This document shows, piece after piece, positions 49,394 through 57,995 of a stretch of DNA of 64,000 nucleotides; within the stretch, counting starts at the first letter, position 1, and each line of letters begins with the position of its first letter. The position numbers were made by a program, and so were the translations under genes. The DNA is from Rhodococcus aetherivorans (GTDB taxonomy: Bacteria > Actinomycetota > Actinomycetes > Mycobacteriales > Mycobacteriaceae), in assembly GCF_011058165.1 (NCBI RefSeq), contig NZ_JAALEG010000015.1, positions 24,658 through 88,657 on the forward strand, in the 5' to 3' direction. The notes beneath the pieces were generated by a model. It was not told the DNA's origin, made no database searches, and saw nothing but the letters and a program-made list of their open reading frames with translations.

Positions 49394-50185
49394 TCAGTGT
49401 CCGGAAGTCCCACCGTCGACGGCGAGCGTCGACCCGGTGATGTAGCCGGAAGCACGGCTGGCGAGGAACACGACGGCGGCGTCGATCTCGCGCTGCGTGG
49501 CGGTGCGACCGAGCGAGCAGCCGCGCAGGAACTCCTCGAGGGTATCCGACGACATCTCGGCGATCAGGTCGGTCTCGACGAAACCCGGCGCGATCGCGTT
49601 CACACGGATCCCTTTTCGCTGCGACCACTGATGGGACAGATCGCGGGTGAGGCCGACGAGACCGGCCTTGCTCGCGGCGTAGGCGGCCTGGGGGAGCACC
49701 GACTTGACCAGCCCGAGCATGCTCGCGATGTTGACGATGCTCGAGCCCGGCTTCATCACGCGTCCGCATGCTTGCGCTGCCCAATACGCGCCGAGCAGAT
49801 TCACGTCCAGCACGGAACGGAAATCCTCGGGTCGCTCGCGCGTCGCGGGTGCGGAATGGGTGACGCCGGCGTTGTTGATCAGGATGTCGAGCCGACCGAA
49901 CTCGGCGACCGTGGCCCGGGCGAGGGCGTCGCACTGCTCGGGGTCGGTGACGTCGGTGGGGACGATGAGGCAGCGTCGGCCGGTGGCCTCGATCGTGGGG
50001 CCGACGGCGTCCAGCTTCTCGCGACGGCGTGCGGCGATCACCACGTCCGCCCCGGCCTCCGCGAGGGCGCGCGCGAACCCTGCTCCGAGGCCGCTGCCCG
50101 CGCCCGTGACGACGGCGACGGACCCGTCGAGCCTGAAGAGGTCGAGGATCGAGCCGGTGTCGTGTGCGGTATCTGTCGAGGTCAT
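49394..50185 (-). CDS. Short-chain dehydrogenase/reductase
   Basis: A 263-aa SDR. VTGAGSGLGAGFA is the cofactor loop; VVIAARRREKLDAV, with basic residues after strand 2, suggests NADP(H). NNAGVTHSAP and YAASK complete the active site, and the end is TGSTLAVDGGTSGH. ATG at 50185 follows GGGAG by 8 nt; an ATG 27 bp upstream is possible. It is transcribed with the alpha/beta-hydrolase and divergently from the oxygenase reductase. The shared 110-bp region carries a palindromic element. Confidence 0.9.
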   Translation of the reverse strand: MTSTDTAHDTGSILDLFRLDGSVAVVTGAGSGLGAGFARALAEAGADVVIAARRREKLDAVGPTIEATGRRCLIVPTDVTDPEQCDALARATVAEFGRLDILINNAGVTHSAPATRERPEDFRSVLDVNLLGAYWAAQACGRVMKPGSSIVNIASMLGLVKSVLPQAAYAASKAGLVGLTRDLSHQWSQRKGIRVNAIAPGFVETDLIAEMSSDTLEEFLRGCSLGRTATQREIDAAVVFLASRASGYITGSTLAVDGGTSGH

Positions 50186-50230
50186 GTGGCTGCTCCCGGT
50201 GCTGCGTGTCATGAGGTTCGTCTGCGGGCC

Positions 50231-50260
50231 TTGCGTCCCTTAAAACTAATTACTTAAGAT
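50231..50260 (+). promoter_or_regulatory. Promoter/operator of the oxygenase reductase gene
   Basis: TTGCGT (50231-50236) and TAAGAT (50255-50260) are 18 bp apart. The sequence between contains CTTAAAACTAATTACTTAAG (50239-50258), with CTTAA and TTAAG as inverted arms. CTTAAAACTA and CTTRAG are shared with the Rieske promoter at 44.0 kb. Confidence 0.6.
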
Positions 50261-50297
50261 TAGAGCGTAGGTGATGTCCAGGGGAACGGAAACACTG

Positions 50298-51260
50298 ATG
50301 GCCGGAAGCACCGATGTGGAGCAGGGCAAGATGCAGGTGATCGGCAAGGACGCACTTGCAGACGGCGTCGTGGCGGTGCGGTTCGCCGATCCCGACGGGG
50401 GGACCGTCCCCGCATGGGAACCCGGATCGCACATCGACGTCATCATCGACGAGTCGACGGTCCGGCAGTACTCGCTGTGCGGCGACCCGGCCGACGACAC
50501 CTGCCTGACTGTGGCGGTCCTCCGTGAGGAGAACGGACGCGGCGGATCGCGGTGGATCCACGACTCGCTGCAGGTCGGCGACCTCGTCAGCATCGCCGGC
50601 CCCCGCAACAACTTCAGCCTCGAGCCCGCGCAGTCGTATCTCTTCGTCGCGGGCGGAATCGGCATCACGCCGCTACTTCCGATGGTGCGGGCGGCCGACG
50701 CGGCCGGCGCCGACTGGAGGCTCCTGTACGGCGGACGTACCCGCGCGAGCATGGCTTTCGCGGACGACCTCGTCGCCCGGTATCCCGGCCGGGTCGAGCT
50801 CCGGCCTCAGGACGAATGCGGGCTCCTCGACCTGGCGGCAGCGCTCGACGCCCTCGGGGACGGCACCGGTGTCTACTGCTGCGGGCCGGAACCACTGCTG
50901 CACGCCATCGAGAACGAGTGCCGTAACCGCTCGGGTGTCACCTTGCACGTCGAACGGTTCGCCGCGAAGGAGCGGCCGGCCGACGCCGTCGACGGGGCAT
51001 TCGAGGTGGAACTCCGGCAATCGGGCAAGACGATCACTGTCGACTCGGGCGAAACACTGCTCGACGCGGTGCTCCGCTCGGGCGTCGATTCGCCGTTCTC
51101 GTGCCGCGAGGGAACCTGCGGTACGTGCGAAGCCACTGTGCTGGAAGGAATTCCGGATCATCGCGACTCCGTCCTCACCGAGGACGAGCAGGCGGAGAAC
51201 GACTGCATGATGATCTGCGTATCCCGCAGCTGCACCCCCAAGCTCACTCTGGATCTGTAG
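50298..51260 (+). CDS. Ferredoxin-type oxygenase reductase (FMN/NAD + [2Fe-2S], phthalate dioxygenase reductase-like)
   Basis: A 320-aa class IA-type reductase. RQYSLCGDP binds flavin, GGIGITPLLPM and CCGPEPLL form the NAD(P)H domain, and SCREGTCGTCEATVLEG with a later Cys forms the C-terminal plant-type [2Fe-2S] cluster. This order (flavin, NAD, iron-sulfur) is that of phthalate dioxygenase reductase and relatives. It should feed the Rieske oxygenases of the island, most likely the one at 43 kb, with which it shares a promoter motif. GTG 50271 and ATG 50274 are upstream in-frame starts that would make a nearly leaderless mRNA. Confidence 0.92.
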   Translation: MAGSTDVEQGKMQVIGKDALADGVVAVRFADPDGGTVPAWEPGSHIDVIIDESTVRQYSLCGDPADDTCLTVAVLREENGRGGSRWIHDSLQVGDLVSIAGPRNNFSLEPAQSYLFVAGGIGITPLLPMVRAADAAGADWRLLYGGRTRASMAFADDLVARYPGRVELRPQDECGLLDLAAALDALGDGTGVYCCGPEPLLHAIENECRNRSGVTLHVERFAAKERPADAVDGAFEVELRQSGKTITVDSGETLLDAVLRSGVDSPFSCREGTCGTCEATVLEGIPDHRDSVLTEDEQAENDCMMICVSRSCTPKLTLDL

Positions 51261-51268
51261 ATCGGCCC

Positions 51269-52708
51269 ATGGTGACCCTCCGTCTCGCCACTGCGCGAAC
51301 GCGTGTGCGCACACCTGCCGTCTCGCCCGGTGTGCTGATCCCGGCGCTCTGCTTCGTCGTGATGATCACCTCGGTCATGCAGACCGCCGTCGTGCCGCTG
51401 ATGCCCGATATCGCGGCGCAGCTCGGGGTGGGTACGAATGCGGTGGGATGGATCGTCACCGGGAATCTTCTGACGGCCACAGTCTGTACGCCGCTGCTGG
51501 GCAGGCTCGCCGACCGACGTGGACCACGAAGAGTGCTGCTGGGCATCCTGGGAGTGGTGCTCGTCGGTTCGTTGCTGTGTGTCGCGTGGGACTCGTTGCC
51601 GGTACTCATCGCCGGGCGAGCGCTGCAGGGGACGTCGTTCGCGCTGTTTCCGATCGGCGTCGCTGTGCTGCGCAGCGCTCTCGGGCCGTATCGGCTTACG
51701 GCGGCGCTCGGCATCATGTCGGGAACGATGAGTGTCGGCGGCGGTGCGGGAATGATCGCCGCCGGACTGCTGTACAGCGACGGTGACGACTATCGTCGCG
51801 TGTTCTGGCTGCTGGTGGCGCTCGCGGTGATTGCAGCTGCACTTGCGTGGGCGGTCGTTCCCGGTTCGCCCGGTTCCGGGACCGGATCCGGATCCGATCT
51901 CTGGGGTGCGGTCGGGCTCGCGGTCGGCCTGTCCGCACTGCTTCTGGCGCTCGCGCAGGGCGGGACGTGGGGCTGGGTGTCCGTGCCGACGATCGGTTGT
52001 GTCGTCGCGGGTGTGCTCGTGCTTGCCGCCTGGTACCGGCACGAGCGGCGATCCGATGCGCCGCTGGTGGCCCCAGCCCTCCTGACCGCACGTGCGGTGG
52101 CGCCCGCCCACCTTGCCGCGTTCCTCGTGGGAATCGCGATGTTCGTACAGTTCCTGGCCACAGCCGTGTTCGTGCAGGCCGCCCCGGAGGAAGCGGGGTA
52201 CGGGTTCGGTGCTTCGGTGCTCGAGACGAGCCTGCTGTACCTGCTGCCCGGGCAGGTTGTCGGCATCTCCGCGGCTGCGGTGAGCGGGTTCCTGGTGCGG
52301 AGGTTCCGCGCCGAGCGGGTGCTGATGGTGGCGTGCGCTATCGGCGTGTGTGGGTTCGCATTTGTCGGGTTCGCCCACGACCGCCCGTGGCAGGTGATCG
52401 TTGCGGTGGCGGTCCTCAATGTTTTCGTCAGCGTTGCCTACGGCGCCCTGCCGGCAATGCTCGTCGAGCATGTGTCGCTGCACGACACCGGTGTTGCGAA
52501 CGGCATCAACGCCATCGCACGGACATTCGGCAGTTCGCTGGCGAGCGCGCTGGTGGGGATGCTCCTCGCGACGATCACGATCGCGGGTGCCGACATTCCC
52601 TCCGAGCGTGCGTTTGTGGCCGCATTCGTGATCGGCGGTGTGGCCGCGCTTGCCGCCGGGTTCGTCGCCGGTGCGAGCCGCCCTTTGCAATTTACAAAAT
52701 TTGATTGA
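51269..52708 (+). CDS. MFS transporter, DHA2/EmrB-like
   Basis: A 479-aa multi-segment membrane protein. PALCFVVMITSVMQTAVVPLMPDIAAQLG is the typical first segment of drug:H+ antiporters, GRLADRRGPRRVLLG the loop signature, and the length suggests about 14 segments. It may export a toxic intermediate or take up substrate. It follows the reductase by 8 bp, so it is in the same operon. The last codons (LQFTKFD*) run into the regulatory element of the next unit. Confidence 0.85.
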   Translation: MVTLRLATARTRVRTPAVSPGVLIPALCFVVMITSVMQTAVVPLMPDIAAQLGVGTNAVGWIVTGNLLTATVCTPLLGRLADRRGPRRVLLGILGVVLVGSLLCVAWDSLPVLIAGRALQGTSFALFPIGVAVLRSALGPYRLTAALGIMSGTMSVGGGAGMIAAGLLYSDGDDYRRVFWLLVALAVIAAALAWAVVPGSPGSGTGSGSDLWGAVGLAVGLSALLLALAQGGTWGWVSVPTIGCVVAGVLVLAAWYRHERRSDAPLVAPALLTARAVAPAHLAAFLVGIAMFVQFLATAVFVQAAPEEAGYGFGASVLETSLLYLLPGQVVGISAAAVSGFLVRRFRAERVLMVACAIGVCGFAFVGFAHDRPWQVIVAVAVLNVFVSVAYGALPAMLVEHVSLHDTGVANGINAIARTFGSSLASALVGMLLATITIAGADIPSERAFVAAFVIGGVAALAAGFVAGASRPLQFTKFD

Positions 52709-52733
52709 CGTCTCATGAGTGAGCCTATAGCCT
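52691..52733 (+). promoter_or_regulatory. Promoter/operator of the second acyl-CoA ligase unit
   Basis: TTTACAAA-N4-GATTGACGT-N-TCA (52691-52715) repeats the element at 37740-37764. TTGACG (52705-52710) with TATAGC (52726-52731, 15 bp) or TAGCCT (52728-52733, 17 bp) can form a promoter. Confidence 0.55.
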
Positions 52734-52832
52734 GAGGTGTACGCGATATGAGGACCCGCGCTCCTCTCGCGCTGAAAATTCTTGTACACAAAACGGATTC
52801 GTATTCTCTCGGTCAAGGAAGGCAAGGGACAC

Positions 52833-54350
52833 ATGGCTGCCACCGTCGGCTCGGCCCTGTATTGGTGGGCGAAGACCAAGGGGGAACAGAACGCGATCAT
52901 CGTTGCCGGTGAGGCTCTGACCTACCGTGAACTCCAGGACTGGTCCAGCCGCGTCGCTCGTGAGATCGTCGACCGGGGCATCAAGCCGGGTGAGCGTGTC
53001 GGAGTGCTCGGCCCGAATTCGGTGACGTGGCCCGTGGTGGCACTCGGCGTACTCAAGGCCGGTGCGGTGCTCGTCCCGCTGAATCCCCGGTTCAAGCCGG
53101 CGGAACTCCGCAAGGTCGTCGATGACGCGGGTGCCGTCCTGGTCATCGCGCCGGAACAGTTCTCCGCAACGGTCGCCCAGGCGCGTGACCTCGGCGATCC
53201 CTTCGACACGTTCGGGTTCACCGACATCGCGGCGCTGCGGGAAGGGGAGCGCGACGACTTCCGCGTCGACCTCGCGCCCGACGACCCCACAGCACTTCTG
53301 TTCACCAGTGGCTCCACGGGGTTGTCGAAGGGCGTCATCTGCACCAATCGGACTCTGCTCAACATCGTGTTCGAGGCCACCCTCACCGAGGAAGGCTTCC
53401 GTCCGGGTTCCACGTCGCTGCTGGTGTTGCCGCTCGTGTTCACCCCGGGCCTCGTGTGGGGGCTGGTCATGTCCACGGTGCTCGGTGGCACGCTCATCAT
53501 CGAGAAGGAACTCGATCCCGGTCGTGCCGCGGCACTGCTCGGTGAGCACAAGGTGCAGGCTCTGTTCGGGGTTCCGCTGATCTTCGAAGCGATCTCGCGG
53601 TCGCCCGAATTCGAGAAGGCCGACCTGTCGTCGCTGCGCACCGCGATCGTCGGCGGCGCGGCAGTCGCACCGGCCCTGTTGAAGCGGTGGGCCGACAAGG
53701 GCGTCGCGCTGCGTCAGATCTACGGCATGACCGAAGCCGGCGGGGTCGCGACTGCGACTCTCGTCTCCGAAGCCTTCGACCACCCCGACACCTGCGGGTC
53801 CGGCTCGATCTTCACCGAGACGAAGGTGGTCCGCACCGACGGCACCGACGCAGAGCCCGGCGAAGAGGGGGAGATCCTGCTGCGGGGACCCGGCGTGACC
53901 CCCGGCTACTGGAACGATCCGGAGTCGACGGCGTCCGCGTTGCGCGACGGCTGGCTGCACAGCGGGGACCTGGGCACCCTCGACGAGGGCGGGCGCGTCA
54001 AGTTCGTCGACCGCCTCAAGGACCTCATCATCACCGGCGGCATCAACGTCTCGCCCGTCGAGATCGAGCGTGTCATCAGTGGGATCCCGGGTGTCGAGGA
54101 GGTCGCGGTCATTGCCGCGTCCGACGAGCGTTTCGGCGAGACGCCCGCGGCGATCGTCACTGTGAAGGACGGGGTCGACGCGGCAACGATCGTGGAATAC
54201 TGCGACCGTTTGGTCGCCGACTACAAGGTTCCGCGCTACGTCGTGATCCGGGACGAGCCGCTGCCCCGGCTCCCCAGTGGCAAGCTGTCGAAGACGGCGA
54301 TCCGGTCCGAGTACCGGGACGTCTCCGAACGATTCGACAAGGTGCGCTGA
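52833..54350 (+). CDS. AMP-forming acyl-CoA ligase
   Basis: A 505-aa ANL enzyme paralogous to the 8.6-kb ligase. FTSGSTGLSKG, YGMTEAGG, SGDLGTLDEGGRVKFVDRLKDLIITGG and LPSGKLSKTAIR are the core motifs, with the last Lys region catalytic. It activates a carboxylic acid as CoA ester. AAGGAAGG precedes the ATG at 52833. It is followed by an enoyl-CoA hydratase 28 bp downstream. A regulatory element shared with the SDR/P450 operon suggests that it activates the acid made by those oxidations. Confidence 0.92.
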   Translation: MAATVGSALYWWAKTKGEQNAIIVAGEALTYRELQDWSSRVAREIVDRGIKPGERVGVLGPNSVTWPVVALGVLKAGAVLVPLNPRFKPAELRKVVDDAGAVLVIAPEQFSATVAQARDLGDPFDTFGFTDIAALREGERDDFRVDLAPDDPTALLFTSGSTGLSKGVICTNRTLLNIVFEATLTEEGFRPGSTSLLVLPLVFTPGLVWGLVMSTVLGGTLIIEKELDPGRAAALLGEHKVQALFGVPLIFEAISRSPEFEKADLSSLRTAIVGGAAVAPALLKRWADKGVALRQIYGMTEAGGVATATLVSEAFDHPDTCGSGSIFTETKVVRTDGTDAEPGEEGEILLRGPGVTPGYWNDPESTASALRDGWLHSGDLGTLDEGGRVKFVDRLKDLIITGGINVSPVEIERVISGIPGVEEVAVIAASDERFGETPAAIVTVKDGVDAATIVEYCDRLVADYKVPRYVVIRDEPLPRLPSGKLSKTAIRSEYRDVSERFDKVR

Positions 54351-54378
54351 CGCACCCGTCGCGCAGAAAGGAGCCCTC

Positions 54379-55221
54379 GTGGCTCGGACCGGAACCGACG
54401 ACGCGGTGATCCTCGAGCGGCACGGAGAGATCGCCGTCGTGCGCTTGAACCGTCCCGATCGGCTCAACGCGTTCACCAATGCGATGTGCTACCGGCTCAT
54501 CGAGATCTTCGACGAGACCGACACCGACGACGAAGTACGCGCGGTTGTGCTCACCGGAACCGGCCGCGCGTTCTGCGCGGGCGCCGATCTCGCCGCAGGC
54601 GGCGACACGTTCGTCCTCGGCGACGATCCGGAGACCGGTGGAGCCCCCGCCGACACGGGTGGTCAGGTGACGCTGCGGATCTACCGTTCCCTGAAGCCGG
54701 TGATCGCGGCGATCAACGGGCCTGCAGCAGGCGTCGGCGTCACGATGACACTTCCGGCCGACATCCGCATCGCCTCGGATACGGCCAAGTTCGGTTTCGT
54801 GTTCACTCGCCGCGGCTTGGTGCCGGAGGCATGCTCGACGTGGTTCCTCCCGCGGGCGGTCGGAATCTCCACCGCCGTCGAATGGACGGTCGGCGGGAAG
54901 ATGGTGCCGGTCACCGAAGCTCTCGACCGGGGTCTGGTACGTGAGGTCGTGCCCGCCGATCAGGTACTGGATCGCGCACTCGAGGTCGCCCGGGAACTGG
55001 TTTCGGGCACGTCGCCGGTATCGGCGGCACTGACCCGTCAGCTGATGTGGCGGATGCTCGGCGCGTCGGAACCCGAGGTTGCGCACCGCGCCGAGTCGAT
55101 CGGCATCTATGTCCGGGGCTCCTCCGACGACGTGCGCGAAGGTGTCGACGCCTTCCTCGAAAAACGTGATCCGAAGTTTCCTGATCGCGTCTCGGATGGA
55201 CTGCCGGATCTGTTCGAGTGA
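54379..55221 (+). CDS. Enoyl-CoA hydratase
   Basis: A 280-aa crotonase. AFCAGADLAAGG and NGPAAGVGVTMTLPADIRIA form the CoA and oxyanion sites, and TRRGLVPEACSTWFLPRAVG keeps the Glu expected in hydratases. GTG at 54379 has AAAGGAG 5 nt upstream. It is co-transcribed with the ligase and would hydrate an unsaturated CoA ester. Unlike the 15.6-kb homologue it retains the classical Pro-Glu pair. Confidence 0.9.
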   Translation: MARTGTDDAVILERHGEIAVVRLNRPDRLNAFTNAMCYRLIEIFDETDTDDEVRAVVLTGTGRAFCAGADLAAGGDTFVLGDDPETGGAPADTGGQVTLRIYRSLKPVIAAINGPAAGVGVTMTLPADIRIASDTAKFGFVFTRRGLVPEACSTWFLPRAVGISTAVEWTVGGKMVPVTEALDRGLVREVVPADQVLDRALEVARELVSGTSPVSAALTRQLMWRMLGASEPEVAHRAESIGIYVRGSSDDVREGVDAFLEKRDPKFPDRVSDGLPDLFE

Positions 55222-55269
55222 CACTGGTGCCGCGTCGGACGCTCCGTGCCACAGTCGCGGGCCCGATGC

Positions 55270-55300
55270 TTGACAATGGTCATTACTTGTATCATTGCCC
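55270..55300 (+). promoter_or_regulatory. Possible promoter/operator of a TetR gene
   Basis: TTGACA (55270-55275) is a good -35, with TATCAT (55290-55295) only 14 bp away. CAATG (55274-55278) and CATTG (55293-55297) are inverted arms that may bind the TetR product itself. Confidence 0.4.
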
Positions 55301-55335
55301 GTAGGAGTCGGTGAGGACGAGTTCGGGGGTGCGAC

Positions 55336-55992
55336 ATGGCGCGACGGCGGGCGAACGTCCTCAGTGAGAACGCAGAGGTGGCGCGAGGGCAGATACTGAA
55401 GGCTGCCGAGTCGATGTTCCAGCGGTACGGGCTCTCGAAGACCACGATGGACGACATCGCCAAGGAGGCCGGCGTTTCGCGGCCGACCGTCTACCGCTAC
55501 TTCGGTGACCGTGACACGCTGATCACGGCCTTGATCGAGTTGCGGTCGCGCCGGCTGTTCGACAAGGCTCGTGCGTTCCTGAGGGAACGGACGACGTTCG
55601 CGGAGCAGATCGTCGACGGCCTGATCTTTCTCGTCGACCGTGGTCGCCACGATCCGATCGTCCGCTTGATCGTCAGTCCCGAACACATGGACATGGCGAC
55701 GGCTCTGATCGGCAGCACCGGACTGGCGGTCCGGCTGACCCAGGAGATGTGGGCGCCGCTGCTCGACGAGGCCCGCGAACGAGGTGAGATCCGCGAAGGC
55801 CTCACCGACGAGGAGATCTGCCAGTGGATCGCGCTGGTGCAGCTCATCCTGGTCGGGCGGATGGATTTCGGCTCCGAGGGGGACCCGGAAAACAGACGGA
55901 TGCTCACCAACTTCCTGCTTCCGGGAATCGTGACGGAGGAGGCGGCGGAACAGCTGCGGTCCGGTGGGGCAGCTGCTACTCCGACCCACTGA
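55336..55992 (+). CDS. TetR-family regulator
   Basis: A 218-aa regulator. GQILKAAESMFQRYGLSKTTMDDIAKEAGVSRPTVYRYFGDRDTLI (about residues 19-64) is a canonical TetR DNA-binding domain; the rest is helical. A purine-rich stretch lies 5-10 nt before the ATG. Its own upstream region contains TTGACA and an inverted repeat, suggesting autoregulation. It follows the enoyl-CoA hydratase on the same strand after 114 bp and faces another TetR gene. Targets unknown; the ligase/hydratase unit is one possibility. Confidence 0.88.
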   Translation: MARRRANVLSENAEVARGQILKAAESMFQRYGLSKTTMDDIAKEAGVSRPTVYRYFGDRDTLITALIELRSRRLFDKARAFLRERTTFAEQIVDGLIFLVDRGRHDPIVRLIVSPEHMDMATALIGSTGLAVRLTQEMWAPLLDEARERGEIREGLTDEEICQWIALVQLILVGRMDFGSEGDPENRRMLTNFLLPGIVTEEAAEQLRSGGAAATPTH

Positions 55993-56042
55993 AGATCGCG
56001 GGTACGGAGTGGTAGACCCCGGACGCCGAACCGGGTAATGGC

Positions 56043-56636
56043 TCAGCGCGGCAGCGGAGTCACCCCCGCCGCCGCGAAGGCTCCCGCGACCACGTTCTCG
56101 TAGATGCGGTCGAGGTCGAGTTCGTCGCCGAGGAAGCCGCTGCGCACGATCGTGGCGAACCCGTGCATCGCGGTGAACAGGCTCACCGCGGCCTCGAGCG
56201 TGTCCTCCTCCGGCACCCCGCAGGAGGCGAGCATCGAGCGGAGCGCCCTGTTCGCGTCGAGGGCCGCCGCGATCAGGGCGCTGCGCTCGATCGGTTCCGT
56301 CGTCAGCGTCTGGTAGCGGTGCGGATGCTCGGCGGCCCACGCACGATGCGCATCGATCAGGGTGCGCAGGCCCTCCGGCCCGCTGCGCCCCATCGCCACC
56401 TCGCGCAGCCGCTCACCGAGGTCGGCCATCGTCCGCACCTGGATCTCGCCGCGGACGTCGTCGAGACCACGGACGTGGTTGTAGAGCGAGGCGGTGACGA
56501 TGCCGAGGCGGCCGGCGAGGGTGCTCATTGTCAGCTGCTCCCAGCCCGACTCGTCCACCGCCTCCAGTGCCGCCTCGATCACCTTCTCGCGGCTGAGGTT
56601 TCGACGGCGCATCGGCAACTTCTTCTCGGTTTCCAT
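56043..56636 (-). CDS. TetR-family regulator (divergent from a P450)
   Basis: A 197-aa regulator. REKVIEAALEAVDESGWEQLTMSTLAGRLGIVTASLYNHVRGLDDVRGEI is the DNA-binding domain, of the type that ends in a WHG-like C-terminal domain (HPHRYQTLTTEP...ALRSMLASCGVPEEDTLEAAVSLFTAMHGFATIVRSGF). It is transcribed away from the P450 at 56.7 kb, and the 86-bp region between them holds paired ACGAATG/CATTCGT arms, a likely operator. It probably represses the P450. Confidence 0.88.
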   Translation of the reverse strand: METEKKLPMRRRNLSREKVIEAALEAVDESGWEQLTMSTLAGRLGIVTASLYNHVRGLDDVRGEIQVRTMADLGERLREVAMGRSGPEGLRTLIDAHRAWAAEHPHRYQTLTTEPIERSALIAAALDANRALRSMLASCGVPEEDTLEAAVSLFTAMHGFATIVRSGFLGDELDLDRIYENVVAGAFAAAGVTPLPR

Positions 56637-56663
56637 CCGCCCATCCTACGGGTCTTCCATTTC

Positions 56664-56701
56664 AAACGAATGTGTGTAGCTTATAAACGACGATCATTCG
56701 T
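56664..56701. promoter_or_regulatory. Probable TetR operator between regulator and P450
   Basis: ACGAATG (56666-56672) and CATTCGT (56695-56701) are perfect 7-bp inverted arms 22 bp apart. AAACGA also occurs as a direct repeat at 56664 and 56685, exactly 21 bp (two helix turns) apart. Confidence 0.5.
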
Positions 56702-56722
56702 AAACAAGTGCGAGGTGGTCCC

Positions 56723-57946
56723 GTGACGGCATCACGTATCGACCTGAAGAACCCCGATCTCTACACCGAGGGGGTACCCCACGACTTCTTCGCCGAGCTG
56801 CGGCACGGCTGCCCGGTCTACCGGCAGGACGAGGAGGACGGACCCGGCTACTGGGCGGTGACGCGCCATGCGGACGTCACCGCGGTCTCCCGCGACAGCG
56901 CGACGTTCTCGTCGGCGCTCGGCACGACCCAGATCGACGAGTTCGACGACGAGACGCGCCTCAAGCAGGCGGCGATGCTCGTCAACCTCGATCCGCCCGC
57001 GCACACCCGGCTGCGCCAGCTCGTCAGCCGCGGCTTCACGCCCCGGATGGTCCGGACGCTCGAGGGGCACATCCGGGACATCTGCAACCGCATCGTCGAC
57101 GATCTGATCGAGCGGGGCCGCGACGGCGCGGTCGTCGACTTCGTGCCGGTGGCCGCCGCCCCGCTTCCGCTCGAGGTGATCGCCGCCCTGCTCGGCGCAC
57201 CCACGGAGGACGTCGGCAGGCTCTACGACTGGTCCAATCGGATGATCGGGTTCGACGATCCGGAGTACGGCAACACCCAGGCCGACGGGGAACTCGCCGC
57301 CGCGGAGATCTTCTTGTACGCCAACGAGATCGCCGCGGCGCGCAGGGTGGAGCCGCGCGACGACATCGTCTCCCGGCTCGTCCGGCCGGACGAGAACGGT
57401 GACACGCTGACCGAGATGGAGTTCGACATGTTCTTCGTGCTGCTGGTGGTGGCCGGGAACGAGACGACCCGCAACGCCACCGCCGGCGGCATGCAGGCCT
57501 TCATCGACCATCCGGATCAGTGGCGCCGCCTGCAGGCCGAGCCGGAACTCGCCGCCGGCGCGGTCGAGGAGATCCTCCGCTGGGTCACCCCGGTGATCGG
57601 GTTCCGCCGCACGCCGACGTGCCCGGCGACGATCGGTGACCAGCCCGTCGAGGCGGGGGACAAGGTGGTGGTCTACTACCCGAGCGCGAACCGGGACGAG
57701 GACGTCTTCGAGGACCCGCACGTCTTCGACATCGGCCGGACCCACAACCCGCACGTGGCGTTCGGGGGCACCGGGGTGCACTTCTGCCTGGGCGCCCACC
57801 TGGCGCGCCTGGAACTGCGCATCCTGTTCGAGACCCTGGCGCGCCGGATCGAGCGCATCGAGCCCGCAGGGCCGGTCCGGCGGCTGCGCTCGAACTTCAT
57901 CAACGGCATCAAATCCATGCCCGTACGGGTGTATCCGAAGGTCTGA
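56723..57946 (+). CDS. Cytochrome P450 (CYP124/125-like group)
   Basis: A 407-aa P450. The heme loop FGGTGVHFCLGAHLAR places the ligand at Cys355; VEEILRW carries ExxR; the I-helix VVAGNETTRNA has the normal Glu-Thr pair. NLDPPAHTRLRQLVSRGFTPRMV and the heme loop resemble actinobacterial P450s that oxidise sterols and branched lipids (CYP124, CYP125 and relatives), but no exact family is claimed. GTG at 56723 has GAGGTGG upstream. It stands between a divergent TetR gene and the CYP51 block and is not paralogous to the three P450s at 25-41 kb. Confidence 0.9.
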   Translation: MTASRIDLKNPDLYTEGVPHDFFAELRHGCPVYRQDEEDGPGYWAVTRHADVTAVSRDSATFSSALGTTQIDEFDDETRLKQAAMLVNLDPPAHTRLRQLVSRGFTPRMVRTLEGHIRDICNRIVDDLIERGRDGAVVDFVPVAAAPLPLEVIAALLGAPTEDVGRLYDWSNRMIGFDDPEYGNTQADGELAAAEIFLYANEIAAARRVEPRDDIVSRLVRPDENGDTLTEMEFDMFFVLLVVAGNETTRNATAGGMQAFIDHPDQWRRLQAEPELAAGAVEEILRWVTPVIGFRRTPTCPATIGDQPVEAGDKVVVYYPSANRDEDVFEDPHVFDIGRTHNPHVAFGGTGVHFCLGAHLARLELRILFETLARRIERIEPAGPVRRLRSNFINGIKSMPVRVYPKV

Positions 57947-57995
57947 AGCGAATTCGGGTGGGTGGGACCATTGCCTCGGACAGGCGACCGTAGTA

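Noticed and set aside
55270..55295. TTGACA...TATCAT as a standard promoter
   Set aside because: Spacing is only 14 bp, so I list it as possible at low confidence rather than as a firm promoter.
56723..57946. Naming this P450 CYP125 (cholesterol C26 hydroxylase)
   Set aside because: The heme loop and overall style are similar, but I cannot verify family-level identity from memory.
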